A DNA stretch of 64,000 bases, taken from positions 310,001-374,000 of the forward strand of contig RSEE01000067.1 in the NCBI GenBank assembly GCA_003971905.1, in the 5' to 3' direction. This DNA is from Moniliella sp. 'wahieum'. Lineage: Eukaryota > Basidiomycota > Moniliellomycetes > Moniliellales > Moniliellaceae. Every line of letters begins with the position of its first letter. Within the stretch, counting starts at the first letter, position 1. Both the position numbers and the translations under genes were made by a program. The notes beneath the pieces are model-generated. The model ran no database searches and was not told the DNA's origin. It worked only from the letters and a program-made list of their open reading frames with translations. Positions 24,594 to 38,426 of the stretch are shown here, piece by piece.

Positions 24594-27548
24594 CTAGGTA
24601 CTGGTACGTGGTACGGTTATCAGCAACCGTTCGAGGTACTCGCGATCAATCAAGGATTCGATGCGTTTCTTGATATCAGCCATGGCGGGACGGAATCGAG
24701 GGGAGATCATGCGAACCGTTTCAGCTACCAAATCAGTATGCGTAGCAACCTTACGATTCTTCATGATGCGCACAATCGCCGCGTCAGTCAAGTGCATCCG
24801 TTCCTCAAGCACTTTCCTATCCGTCTCCTTCTTCTCTGTTGGCGTCTCGACCCGCGCAACAATCTGAGCAATCTTGATCTTGGCCAAGGGACAGGTAACG
24901 ACGCATTGAACCGGAACCGATCCGTGTCGAGCACCTCGCGCCCTTTAGGCTCCTTGAGCAAAATCTTAAACTTGGCACATGCCAAACTCTGTAACGTACG
25001 ACGCAACTCCCCATCGGGAATCCCCGTTCGCTCTCGTAACGTAACATAGTCCAGTGGGCTCTACCACGGTACCCGCCAAGCCTGATGCGGCAGATTCCGT
25101 GGGCGCTGCCGTGCCCCCATTACCCCCATTCCCCCATTCCCCCGGTACCCTCGTTGCCCTCGTTGGCTTCGTTGGTCTTGGGCAGAGCGCGGCGGGCAGG
25201 CTCAAACTGAAGCAGCACCACCAGGGCATACGTCGACACGTTCAATTCGTGTGTGCGTGCGCGGAAACGGACCTTGACATCCGCTGTGCCGAGGTGAGGT
25301 TGCCATGCGAGACGACGACCACTGTGTTGGGCATGGTACCACGTCTCGTACCGTTCTTGTGCCTGGGCCAGCACGGGGGGCCAGTGCAGCGTGTGTTGTT
25401 TGTTGGTTCCGGAGATTTGCGATGGCCAATAGGTAGCGGTTAGTACCGTTACGTGCTCTTCCATGGGAGCCGCGACCCCAGCACCACCGGTATCGGTACT
25501 GCCACTGGGGGCAGGCAAGAGGGATTTGGTCTCGTGCATAAAGCGTTGGCTGGCTTCCTCGGAAAGTCGCATATCGTTCAACATGCCACTAAGTTTGTGG
25601 ACATAGTTGTGACCGCATTCGACTTTAAGTTTGGCCATCATATTTCTCTCTGCGTCGTCCGAGGCCGACTTGGCCGAGAGCAAGCGTCGGCCCAAGTGAG
25701 TCTTGTAGTACGTTTCGAACGCGTCTTTTTGATCGAGGTAGCGGAAGAGGAGGATAGTTTGGTCCAGTACTTCGTCCCTTGTTTCTCCGTCTTGCCCTTA
25801 ACGCCTTTCTTGAGGTTATCGTCAATGAACAAGCTGAGGAACTCGGGTGCGCGTGGGTTCCGATTGATCAGCGTCTCGAACGCCTCGTTGATCGCCGTTT
25901 CACATCCACATCCGATTGCAAACATGTAGTCAACCTGGTCAAATTGGGCTTTGAACTGCACCACCTCGTCGACCCAGTGCAGTGCGCTGGCCAGCGTCTG
26001 GGCCGCAGTCGATTTGGGCGCCTCACCCTCAGTGGCATCCTTATGCATCGGAGCAATGGCCGCATTGATCGTCTGCCCGCGGGCTAAGATGTACTTCTTC
26101 ATTCCTTGTTGAGGGCTGGGATGCCTGGCTCAACACGGCGGAAGAGGCGATAAAGAAGTGTCAGATCAGCCGTTCGGTTCTCGGCGAGCATCACAGCCAA
26201 ACCCGATCCGGGCCGCTCTAAAATTTGGTCCAGGTGGTCTTGCAAAAAGATCTTGTCTAGTAACCAACGAAGTTCCGGACCCGTACTGTCGTGCAAGTAC
26301 ACCGACACACGTTCCTCCTCCTCTTTCAGTCGGCGCGCCACGAGGCGAAGGTACGCACCGGCATCTGAACGCCCGCGGAAAAGGGCGCGCCTGGCGCACC
26401 GATCGCTCGAGCCGATTCAGCGCGATAAAAGTCGTCTGGCACGGAGGAGAGTCTTCAAATTGACGTTTGTACAGCGTCGGGCGGTGGTAAAAGGAGACGT
26501 TGGATTCAGGATAGGTGAGCGTGACCAGCATCTCGACACAACTTTGGATCGCCGAGCGGTTCACCACTGTGCCCTCCCGTTCCAGTTGGATTTGGGTCAA
26601 GAGGGTGCCGTAGAGGTTGCGTCGAATCGGGCACTGGTCGGAGCAGACCACATTTTGCCGGAACAGTTCCAAGCCCAAATCCCAGCTGGGAAGACGGTTG
26701 TGTTGTGGCACGTACACGCGGTCCTGTGCAACGCCAAAGCAACCCGCCCGTGTTAGTGAGAGGCAACCAGCATGGAGGGAAAGAAAAAGAAAAAGAAGAA
26801 AAGGAAGAAGAAAAAGAGAGAGAAGACGTACGACGTAGTTGAGCACTTTGGAGAGGGTGCTGGTACAAGCACAGTGGTCATCCCACACATCCCGAATCGC
26901 CTTGAGCAGTCGCTCTCCTGCTTGGGCAATCGTAATGGCATCCGCCCGGTCCACCTCGACGGAAGCTGAGACCTGCTCGGGGGGGCTGGGCTCCGCACGG
27001 CTGGCGTCGGGAGGAAGGTTTCTGCTTCTGCTCCTGCCTCTGCCTCGTCGTCCGAGACGGCACGAGCTTTGCCCTTGCCCTTGGGCTTTGGCTTGCTCGG
27101 GGTGGGCAGTTGGGAGGAGGGCTGTCTGTCCTTGGCGGGCGCAGGGTCGGAGAGACTATCGACAAGCGGAGAGAGGGTGCGTTCGGGCGGGAAGCAGGGC
27201 ACGATGGTATCGGTGCACTTGAGGGCGAGGTGTTCCTCGAGGAGGCGGGTGATGCCCTCGTAGAGAATGTCGCCGTGGTTGTGGAGAACAAAGATGTAGG
27301 CATAACGAAAGTTTTCCTCGTAGCTGAGACTGCTGCTGTTGTGGTTGTAGATCTCCCGCACCGCGCGCGACAGACGACGCCACATGTCGTGCGGCGACAT
27401 GTCGGGGCCGGTCTGGGAGGGGGGTGAGAGGGGGGTCAGCGGGGCGGGCACGCAGGGGCAGAGGAGGGACCGGGGGGACACGCACTCGCTTGGGCGCACG
27501 CAGGCGTGGGCGTGGCGCAGACCCGGCGCGGCGTGGGCCGGTGGACAT
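24589..27548 (-). CDS. CUL3: cullin-3 type ubiquitin ligase scaffold
   Basis: Scaffold of CRL3 ligases: the N-terminus binds BTB adaptors and the C-terminus binds RBX1 and is neddylated. A short first exon (27486-27548) precedes [20 protein letters not shown] and YILVLHNHGD-type helices. A Pro/Ser/Lys-rich insert of about 90 residues (about 27190-26970) interrupts the first cullin repeat before [15 protein letters not shown]. After an intron comes [18 protein letters not shown]. The cullin core has [21 protein letters not shown] sequence (about 25700-25660). The winged-helix tail has [20 protein letters not shown] with the neddylation Lys, ending in YQYLA near 24592. Single-base breaks occur near 24613, 25782-25784 and 26102-26103 and are repaired by one base each. 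About 925 codons against roughly 770-830, the excess matching the insert. Confidence 0.92.
26724..26831 (-). other. intron of cullin-3
   Basis: Minus-strand GTACGT donor at 26831, CTAAC branch site, CACAG acceptor at 26724, 108 bp. Joining gives [15 protein letters not shown], the conserved MDRVYV junction of cullins. Confidence 0.9.
27413..27485 (-). other. first intron of cullin-3
   Basis: Minus-strand GTGCGT donor at 27485 and CCCAG acceptor at 27413, 73 bp, joining RAPKR to [11 protein letters not shown]. Without it the upstream frame has no reasonable start. Confidence 0.65.
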
Positions 27549-28870
27549 GGCAGGCGGTGGTGGTGGTGGAGGTGGTGGTGGAGGTGGTGGTGGAGGTGGA
27601 GGTGGAGTGGTGGGGTATCAGCCGCATGCAGTCTCCACCCAGCGGCAGGCGGCGTGCTGATGTAAGCATGTGGGCTGGTGCTCGCTGGATGCCATCTGAA
27701 ATGTTGCAGGGCGCATGCACGGGCCCAGGCCCCGTGCATTTGAACATTGCAGCCCACCCGGCGCCATCCGACCAAACACGCGCTTCCTCATTTCCACTCG
27801 CTCACGTCGGTCGCCTGTCCACCTCCAGCGCACACACCGCTGCCGAGATGCTAGCTGCTGGACCCAAGCTGAGAGCGCCGAGAGAGGAGAGGTCCGGACG
27901 CAACGCTTTGTGTCATTACACCGGTGGAGCCGAGCAGCCAGAGGCACAGAAGGCGCCAATTAAACCCCGAGGCTGGCCAGTGGTTTGGCTGGCTGGGTGG
28001 ATAGAGGCAGAGAGGTACAACCTGGTTCTGAGCCCTGCGGATAGGGCAATGCGATGGTCGTTGGCGTTGGCAGAGGATGAGGTCGATGAGGGAGGGCCAC
28101 AAAGAGAGGCTGCGTCGAAGGAGATCTGGCGATGGATAGACACATCAATAAGGGGGCGACGGTGGGCGACACTTATCGATTATCGATGAAAAAATGGTTC
28201 AGTGCAGGATGAAAACAAGTCGGGCAACGTGACGTGAGGGTGTGCTGCAGTGAAGCTAGGGTTAGACGCACCGCTGGTGAGCCCACCGGCGGAAGATTTC
28301 AAACCACGGCGGTGGGCTCTGCGCTGCCCTTGAAAAGACTGGCGGCCTTGCGCCTCTCAGATCTCATAACGCAACTCAACTCTTTGCCTGGTTGCTGAGA
28401 TTCGGGAGCGCTGGGAACTGAGTGAGATGTGGCCTCTGGATCTGGCTCTGGCTCTGGCTCTGGACTCTGAACTGGGCGACTCCGAAATCAGCTGACCCAC
28501 TCTGTCGCAGGGCTGCTGCATGTTAGCCCAGCGTGGGCCAGCACAGCGCCTGTGTGCGCACACGCGCTGCTTGGCCTGTCTGAATATTGGATGCACACCG
28601 GCCACACCCGAGAGAGGCAGGCGCGTAGCAACCCTACCCGCCGATCGATCACTAGATGCCTGCACTAGCAGACCCTACTTTAACGCAACCCCCAAACCCA
28701 AAAAAAACCAAAACCACATGGGTGCTGTCGCCCCCTGCCGACATGTTGGTCTGCTGGCCAGCTGCTTGCTCCACCTCCCACGCGCACCCGTTGTGCCTGT
28801 TTGGATATATACGCCCCCGTCCATCCGTCCATCCGTGCATCTCTCCATCCTCCCCACCCTCACACCCATC
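27549..28870. other. intergenic between cullin-3 and the duplicated UBL gene
   Basis: No gene recognised. The left edge carries the GGTGGT repeat that is the cullin-3 leader. The open frame at 27506-28189 (+) has no family features. The rest should hold two divergent promoters; CTGGCTCTGGCTCTGG repeats lie near 28440-28465. Confidence 0.5.
27556..27611 (-). repeat. (CCACCACCTCC)n tract in the cullin-3 5' leader
   Basis: On the sense (minus) strand, CCA and CTC triplets in tandem end about 8 bp before the start codon at 27548. It is the fourth C-rich tandem leader in this window. Confidence 0.75.
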
Positions 28871-29636
28871 ATGCTCACGCTCATCACCCCCGACAACGAC
28901 TGCTTCTCGGTGCAGTTTGCGCTGCACACACCACCCTCGCCCAGTTCCAGGCCGCCCTGGCCCTCGACACAGGCATCCCCGTCCCGCACCAGCGGCTCAC
29001 ATGCAACGGCGTCCGTCTTACCGTGCCCCACCTCACCCTCGCCCAAGCTGGCGTCGGGCCCGACGACCTCATCCTTCTCGATAAAGAGGACGAAGCGGAG
29101 TCCTCAGCTCAGGCTGCTGCTGCTGCTGCTGCTGCTACTGCCACGGTTACCACTACTCTTCCTGTGACTACTTCTACTCCTTCTACTTTTACCACTGCGA
29201 ATCCCACTCCCACCCACACGCACACGCACATTCACACTCCCACGCCCGCGCCCAAACCCACGCTCACACTCATCACCCCGACAACGACTGCTTCTCTGTG
29301 CAATTTGCGCTGCACACCACCCTGGCCCAATTCCAAGCTGCCCTGGCCCTCGACACGGGTGTCCCCGTCCCGCACCAACGGCTCACATGCAACGGCGTCC
29401 ATCTGAACTTGCCCCACCTCACGCTTGCCCAAGCTGGCGTCGCGCCTGACGACCTCATCCTCCTCGATAGGCTGGACGAAGCCCAACTTTCAGCTCAGGC
29501 CACCGCCGAAACTACTTCCACTACTACTACCTACTGTTACCAGTCCTTCTTCCGGTACGACTGCGACTGGGAATGCGAATGCGAACCTTGGACGGGACGA
29601 AGACACGTGTTTCGAGGACGCAGCTCTTGCTCGTGA
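28871..29636 (+). CDS. protein with two near-identical ubiquitin-like domains (DDI1-like UBL)
   Basis: The start at 28871 opens MLTLITPDNDCFSVQF, then TLAQFQAALALDTGIPVPHQ, RLTCNGVRL and AGVGPDDLILLDK, the pattern of a ubiquitin-like fold as in Ddi1 N-termini. After an Ala/Thr/His-rich linker of about 60 residues the same domain recurs (29258-29480) with TLAQFQAALALDTGVPVPHQ and AGVAPDDLILLDR. The DNA copies look about 90 percent identical by eye, so the duplication is recent. No retroviral-type aspartic protease (DSGAQ-like) or UBA domain follows, so full-length Ddi1 is not present. Copy 1 has a 2-bp ACAC expansion near 28922-28930 and copy 2 lacks one C near 29276-29279, both breaking the frame. 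The end could be 29636 or, in another frame, 29769. Confidence 0.6.
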
Positions 29637-30335
29637 TTCCAATCGAGAGCACGGTCGCGAGCGCGCGCAAGTTGCACCAACGTACCTCCCCTTGGGTAAC
29701 GGTATGCACAGCATGCCTATGTCCATGTCCATATCGACAGGTGCGGTCCCAGCGTCCATCCGGGCATAAGTAAGCCCTATACGCCTGGGCTTCCCGTACT
29801 GGTTGCCAGTGGTTGGCAAATAACCCTCCCCGATGCCACGATGCCCCCTTGCCCCGATAACCCCTTACCTAGCGTGTCATCAGGTGACCATGCCGTGACG
29901 TGTGAAGGGCTTGACGCCGGATGTGAATCGTAATGCGTAACGAAGACCGATCTGCTGAAAAGAAGAATAAGGAAGACTTGGATGGTTTCTTCGCCAATAG
30001 ATAGGTACTAGGTAGGGTACAGTGGTAGGTGGGGTACAGCGCGCCCTGGTACACCGGGTGGCTTGGCTATTGTATGTGTTACTAGCTACTAGTTACTAGC
30101 TACTAGCTACTTAGACTCGAGTGACTGACTAGTGACTAGTGAAGCTAGTGACGCGGAACGACATATGACAGGTCCCGAAATAGACTGGAGTGTGGACACA
30201 ATTAATCACGTGCGCTGTCAATATTCAAGATGCTTTCACACTGTAACTCAAATGTCCTTCTGACTTTTGGGCGACCTGCAACCTGCGTCGCACACTGGCC
30301 GAGGTACTGAAGCTAAAGCTGAAAGCGGGCGCCTT

Positions 30336-30377
30336 GTCAACATGTCAAGCTAGCATGTCAAGCTAACATGTCAAGCC
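30336..30377 (+). repeat. three tandem copies of a CATGTCAAGCTA unit
   Basis: CATGTCAAGCTAG, CATGTCAAGCTAA and CATGTCAAGC follow one another directly with one base changed. Confidence 0.8.
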
Positions 30378-31925
30378 TCACAAGCTTCAAATGGGAAGCG
30401 GTGTGGCTGAGGCAATTGGTTTCCCATTCTTGTTGATTGTTGATTGTAGCCAGCATGCCACAACGCCAGTTCTCCAGACGCTATGCTCCCTCCTGGTTAC
30501 CGGTTACCAGTTCTCGATTTTCTCTGGTTCCCGATCGGCCCGGTCCTTCCTCCGAATTATAACCCGCTGTAACATGTTATGCATTACGGCTGTCAATATT
30601 CAATGGTACATTCAATGGTGGGATTTTGGAGAGCCTCTGCTATCTACCAGCGTGGACTAGGCGCCCTATGGGCACGAGTGCTGCGAGAACTCGATCTGAG
30701 ATCTATGCGCCCATACAAGTACATTGAAACAGTGGGTGATCGATTGGCGCTGGCCGGTCGCTGGTCGATGGAGGCCCGAGCATAGCGATCTAGTGCTAGG
30801 CGCAAGCATAGGTGCATAGGCCCAGGGCGTGGCAGGACAGACGGGTGCGAAGATCGAATGCCAGAGGTTGACACGCCGATTGTCTCGCCGCCACACGGGG
30901 AATATGGAATGGGGGGTGAATGGGTGAATGGGTGAATGGGTGGACACAGCAGATGGTCGCTGAGTACTTGAGTGTTCTAACCGATGATCGAATGATCACT
31001 AGCACTTCCCCTCCGATTGTCCAGCTGCCACCGCCCCAGCACCAGGCCAGTGTGTTGTGCCCCACACGTGATTAATGGTTGGGAGCATGCGAGGACTACG
31101 TATGCCAGAGGGTGTGTGTATGTACGTCCTGCCTGCCTCTAAGATCTAACCTGGGTGGTGTTGGTTAATGGTTGCTTTCTAGCTGTGGTTGCTGGGTACG
31201 TTGATCACTCGGTACGCTCAGCTGGCTAGTGCGTGAGCAAACCGAACCCGCGACGAGGACCAATACCAAGCTCCAAGGCCAAGATGGACGAGCTCACAAC
31301 CCCATATCGTCACTTTCTGACCGACTAGCAAAAGCACTTCTAAGCACATCCCTTTCGTCTTCTGCTTCCCGACGCCCACAGACACCACTCTTCCCTCCCG
31401 TGCACACCCGCCACGAGCACCACCAGCAGCCCATCCACCGCCTCTCGCTTGCCTCCTCTTTCACCCGCCACCATCTCCCGCCACAGCGCCCTGTCCACAC
31501 GTGCAGGTCGTAGCCCTTCTTCTTGTGAGTTCTGAGGTATCCATCCCATCCTCTTCTCCTGCCCTGCCTTCTTGCCCCCCCCCCGCACCCCATCCCAGAC
31601 GCGCAGGGCGTCAGCACCCCCCCCCCCCCGCCTCCACCATGACTCATCCCGCGTTGCGCCTCCCACCGACAACGTTCACTGTACTCGACTGAACGTTGAA
31701 CACCGAACACTGAACGTTCAACCCTCCACATCCTCCTCCTTTTTGGCTTGGGCGCCACACCCAAGTAAGCTCCGTGGCAACATTCAGCCGCGCTGCTCTG
31801 TCGTTTGATGACTGTACACCCTCCACCGTCCACCGTCCACCTCCCCACCTTTTTTGTTCCCGCGCCCTACTGTCCCCTGGGCGATTCTGCTGCGCGTTCC
31901 ACCCTCGTCTCACCGCCCCCGCCCC

Positions 31926-32076
31926 TGACATGCGACATGCGACGTGCGACATGCGACACCCGCCCAGACCGTACGAGCTTGCCTCGTCGGTAACCGCGCG
32001 TCTCACTCTTACTGAATGGGAGGAGGCAACTTGCGACATACGACATGCGACATGCGACTTGGGACTTGCGATTTGC
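31926..32076 (+). repeat. two clusters of GACATGC heptamer/octamer repeats
   Basis: GACATGCGACATGC-type units cluster at 31928-31962 and again at 32034-32073, with variants GACGTGC, GACATAC and GACTTGG. Confidence 0.75.
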
Positions 32077-32628
32077 GCACGCCTGTGCTTTACAGCTAGC
32101 TTTCTCCGTCATGAGCACTGCCCCCTTGCATCGCGTGGGGCTGTCCGGATGGATGATCGGTGGGCTGCGCCTTGGGCGGGTGGGAGCCCGCGCTGACGCT
32201 AACGGAACCTTCTGTCGGATGAGGTTGTGTTCTAGTTGTGTGTGTGTGTGGGTGGGTGGGTGTGTGTCAGACCATGACTGACCCTAGTACTCCTTGGTTT
32301 CTTTTCTTTTCTTCTTCTAGGACTTTTTTCAGTGTTCGGTGTCGGTGGTTATCCGTCGATCTCCTCAGGCCACCTATTCCCTATTTTCTTTCTCTGGTTA
32401 GCAATAGCAACCCAGCACCAAACCACCTCCCGACCCAACAAGTGACTGCCCCCACCGGAGCGTCACGGTTCGCCAGGACGCCAAACCCTGGCTGCTAGAC
32501 ACGTACTTAATCCCCCCCTCGCCTTACTCTGGGACTGGGATCCGCGTACCCTCCCTCCCCCCCCCTCCGGCAGTGCCAGTGCCTTTTCGTCCTTCACCTC
32601 ACTACTATATCTTGACCACCACTGCAAG

Positions 32629-35600
32629 ATGACTTCCGTGCCCCCTCCGATCTTCTGTGTGGCCTCGGCCCCATCGAGAACGACCAATAGCAGCACCCAG
32701 TCGTTACCGACCAGTGCTAGCCATGCTACGCTCGACGAACCCGAGTCGGCTCCCCATGACGACGATGACGACGGGAGTGATACGTACCAGTCCGCATTGG
32801 CTCCTACGTGGGTGGATGCAACGCTTTACTTCCCTTCTTGCTCTTCTGTTTCTATTACCCCCTCCAACCTTCCTCCTCCCCATTCACACCCCGATTCACA
32901 CCCCGTTCCCACTTCACGTGCCCCGTCGCCCCGCTCCGGCGCAGCAGGCGACACAAATGCAAGTCCATCCGATCCGAGCACTTTATTCCAACCATCGGAC
33001 TTTCGGTCGGACTCGCCCTTAGTCCCGGACCCCACTCCGCGCCAGGACCTAGCCTCCGCACGACACCGTATCGCTTGCGCTCACAATATGGACGCTGTCC
33101 TACCTTCCGTACGCGACCGCGATACCGTCACTTCCCACCCACCTTCCTCTAGCCTGGGCTTGGAGCTCGTCGCACCTGCCCCTCCCTCCGTCCCGACCTC
33201 AACCTCGGCACTACCTACCCCTACCCCACTTACCTCTCTTACCCCCTAACTTCAGTTACCTCGGTTACGTCGCTCGTCCCCCCCCCCAGCGCTGGGCCGG
33301 GTGCCGTCTGGACAGGTCGGTCGGGGACAAACCCCGTGCCTGCTTTCCCACCCTCCATGGGCGATGGACGGCCGCACGCAGTGTGGAACAACGATGATCC
33401 TATCTTCCCTCTCCTTCACCCTTGCCCTCGCCTTCGCCCTCGCCCTTGCCCTCGGACGAGACTCAAACGCAGACGCAGCTGACGGAACCGGAGACGGAGA
33501 TGGTGACGGAATTGGCCAAGGACAAGGACAAGGACGAAGCCGAGGACGACGACGAAAGGGACAGTGACGTGCGGTGGCTTGGTAGTCATAATGTCGCAGC
33601 ACGACAACGAACGTATACCAAGCTGACCAAGTTGTTGGGAACGGAGAGTTGGTCCGAGGTGGTCTTGTCTCAGCTCCCGCCGTCCCAGCTCTCGTCGTCC
33701 CAGCGACCGTCGTCTGCGCCTCGGTCTCAGCATGCTGCGCCGTCCCCCCCGCTGGACAGGCTAGTTTGCCCCTTAATCCTCCTGCTGCCCGGGCGTCCCA
33801 TCCCCTCCCTCCCCCTTCCCCTCTTCCTCTTCCTCTTGCTGCCACTACCAGCACAACTACCAGTCCTACCCCTTCCCACCTCACATTTCCTTCTCAGACT
33901 GTGCATCCCCCCCTCCCTCTTTACCTTTTTCTTCTACGCCCGCACTCCCCGTGCTTCCATCCCACTCGCTCCTTCCACCACGACCGCTTCACCTCTCCCC
34001 TCCCCACCCTCTAGCGCATCCTCCCAATCCACCAACACGCGCGGGCTATCCTCCCACCCTACCACCGCCACCACTCCAATGCTCAGGGGGGACACTGTCA
34101 GTCACCCTGGCAGTCACTCTGGCAGTCACCCTGGCAGTCGGATCGAGTTGCGTCCTAAAGCGGCTGCGCTGCTGGGCATTCCCCTGGACCCACGAAGCCC
34201 ATCAGGGAACTTACGTTCCCCCCCGCTTGTGCCCAGTCCGACTGGGAGCAGTCTGAGCCCTTCGACGCTGTTCCCTCCCCCCTCGCCGCTGTCGCCGGGA
34301 AGCACGAGGAGCACAGCTGGGTCCGGAAGCAGCGAGCGTAACGACAGTTGTGGTCACAGTAGTACCACCGCCTCGGTACTCCGTACCCGGTCCAGTTGGG
34401 GATCTTCACTCTCGTTATCTTTATCTTTATCTTTATCTCTCCCCTCTACGACGCGCAAGTACCCATGTGCTTCTACCCGTGCCTCACGCCTCCTTCCGCA
34501 CCCTCTCCCTCACCCAAAACGTCCGGTTCCCTTTACCGTTACCGTTACGCCTGCGCGCTGGCGCTGGCGCTGTGCATCATCACTATGGTGGTGCAGCTGG
34601 GTCGACAGGTACATCACTTCCTATCCCTCTTTCTCCTCTTTCTCCTCTCGTTTCTTTCCCCACCTTCCACTTCTTCCTCGTTTCCCCTCTTGCTTCGTCT
34701 TCTGCACCCAAGCACACCGATCCAGCCAACCCCACCTCCCTCCCCACGGACCTGAAGCAGCCCACCCACCCAACCCAGGTTTCCTCCCAACCAACCGGAG
34801 TCAACCTCACACACCCACCCCCGTCCCCACGCACGACCTCCACTGATCCCTCCCTCGACCCCCGCCTGGCTCCTGGTACAGGTGTGGGTACCGGCCGCGG
34901 TACCGGTGTTGGTACCGGTATTGGTAACGGTATTGGGAGCGAATGTACCTCTCCGCCAACGCCCTCCGTCGCTCTTGCTGCCCCGCAGGTATTCCCCCAT
35001 GCACCCGCTCGGGTACTGGGCAAACCACGTCGTTCCCTCGCCGTCGACACCGACCTGAACCACTGCACCTGCTCGGTCCTACTACCTCTACAACCTTTTC
35101 TTCTACGGACCGGCAGGTGGGTCTGTGGCGTGCTATGGTCCTCCCGCTCCTACCACCACTACAGCCACGGAGCGCAATACGGCGGGACCTCTTGGCTCTG
35201 CAACAGGGTCGGGGTCGGGAGTGGGAGTGGGAGTGGGATGCGGGATAGGTGGGGCGAGTGCGTTGGTGTATCGGGAAGAGGAGCAGTTTGGGCTCCGGCA
35301 TCGTCGTCGCCAAAGCAGGTGTTGGATTGGAGGCGAGCGTGTTGGGGGCGGTTGACTTCGGCCTGGTGTCTGCCAGGCCCCGACCATGACCTCAACGGCG
35401 ACAGCGGCTGCTCCAGGTTCAGGATCAGGATCAGGATCAGGATCAGGAGCAAGATCAGGATCAGGTTCGACGGGCGGAGTGGGTGAGGTCTGGGGTTTGT
35501 GCAGAGGCAGCAGGACCAGGACCAGGACAAAGACCAGGCCAGGGAGGAGGAGGAGGAGGAAGGAGGTACGGGGGGGAGGGGGGTAAACGAGGGAAGAGGG

Positions 35601-36668
35601 AGGAAGTGGAGGTGGATGTGGAAGGGTGGATCCCACTGTGGTGCACATTCATACCTACTTCTTCGTACCTTTACCTTTCTTCCTCTCCTCCTCTTGGTGC
35701 TGGTGCTGCTGTACTGCTTCTCTATGTGGCCTGCAGTATGCTCCGACTTTGCTTCGCCCCCACACGCCCGCTCTTCCCTCTTGGCTTGGTCTCCGCCGGT
35801 ACCCTTTCCCCTGCCCCGGCTCGGCGACGACGCTCAAGTATGGTCACGTTGCCCTGTGCCCCCCCCCCTCGCCTTTACTGTGCCTGCGCGTTCGGCTGTA
35901 CCTTCGGCTTCGCCACCGACGTTGAATGGGCCCTTGGTGGCGCCTGGGCAAGCCGAGGGGAGAAGAAGGAAAGCCGTACGACCCATCGGTGTACGATCCT
36001 ACCTAGTTCCTTTCCGCTTCTGCTTCCGCTCAGTTTCCGCTTCGCCGCGTCCGGCGTCCCGTCTGTGGGGGCTGGAGGTCCAGCCAAGCAGCGGGGCGGG
36101 CAGCGGCGGAGGAGGAGGAAGAGAGAGAGAAGGAGAGAGGAGGAGGAGGAAGAGGAGGAAGCGAAAGAGGGACCTATAGGTAGAAGAGGTCCTAGGGGGT
36201 GGAGGAAAGTCTGCTTTTCTCTTATTTTATACTTCTATTCTACTTCTACTTCTACTTTCTACTGCTGCCCTTTCCCCACGCCCGGGCCACGGGACCTCCA
36301 CCATCAACGTCATGGTGCAATCACACGATTCCCGTGACGGTGAGCGTCAACCAGAGTTCCAGCCAAGTGCGAGCCCAAGTGCAAGCCAAGTGCGAGCCCC
36401 AGTCCAATCCTGAGCCCGAGCGAGCCATCCCCGTTTCGCCGCGCTCGTCCCGGTCGCCCATGTCGCTGGATCGACTCTCTGCGCAGGCGGAAGGGTGGGC
36501 CGAAGGGGGGCCGAGGGATGGGGGGGCGGCGCACACGCGAGTCGCGTTGCACCTCGGTGGTGACGTGCAGCTCGGTGGGGCTGGGGGAACTATGTGTGGC
36601 AGCCGTTGGAGGGCGCAGCGGCGGTGGTGGCCATGCAGGATAAGTGGCCGTTGGCGCCTGCTCCGTAG
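32629..36668 (+). CDS. hypothetical Ser/Pro/Thr-rich protein, function unknown
   Basis: I do not recognise it. The start at 32629 gives MTSVPPPIFCVASAPS followed by hundreds of Ser/Pro/Thr-rich residues with acidic patches (DDDDDGSD near 32759). A more ordered stretch, RWLGSHNVAARQRTYTKLTK (33572-33630), stands out. Later come SGNLRSPPLVPSPTGS (34204-34250), a hydrophobic stretch with Leu/Ile runs near 34395-34450 whose frame is uncertain, and another near 34560-34600. The end is set by WGWGNYVWQPLEGAA and a stop at 36666-36668. The frame changes many times and some segments may be introns. It could also be two genes. Coding status rests on long low-complexity frames typical of disordered proteins here. 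Confidence 0.45.
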
Positions 36669-36980
36669 GTGGGGGTAGGCTGAATGGATGGAGGATTGTG
36701 CAGTGTGTGGTGGGGACGAGACGACATGGATGGACGATAGTCGATATGTAGTCGATATAGCGACGGATGGCAAACCATGTGGGGCAGCCGGGCGAACCAC
36801 GTGACCTGCCGTGCGAGCGTCGGCTAGTCCGGCCCCCAAACAACCGGCATAACCCCGCCCGGGCCGGCCGATCTACTAAGGAGAACGGCTCCGCTTTCAA
36901 CTCCCCGCCTGTCCCCTTTATTTTGCTTTTCTTGCCCCCCCACCACCACCTCCCTTCCTCGTCTCTTCCTCCCAACCGCC

Positions 36981-38426
<1,446 letters not shown>

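Larger units (their letters stand above)
29637..32628. other. long intergenic, repeat-rich
   Basis: About 3 kb without a recognisable gene. It contains CTAGTTACTAGC and GACTAGTGACTAGT clusters (30080-30152), three copies of CATGTCAAGCTA (30340-30375), GGTGAATG repeats (30917-30940), AACGTT motifs (31688-31723) and GACATGC tandems (31928-31962 and 32034-32073). Open frames such as 31229-31513 (+) lack motifs. A transcript leader of the next gene may begin near 32500. Confidence 0.5.

Noticed and set aside
31229-31513. 94-codon plus-strand frame
   Set aside because: No motif, no splice-consistent continuation, embedded in repeat-rich intergenic DNA.
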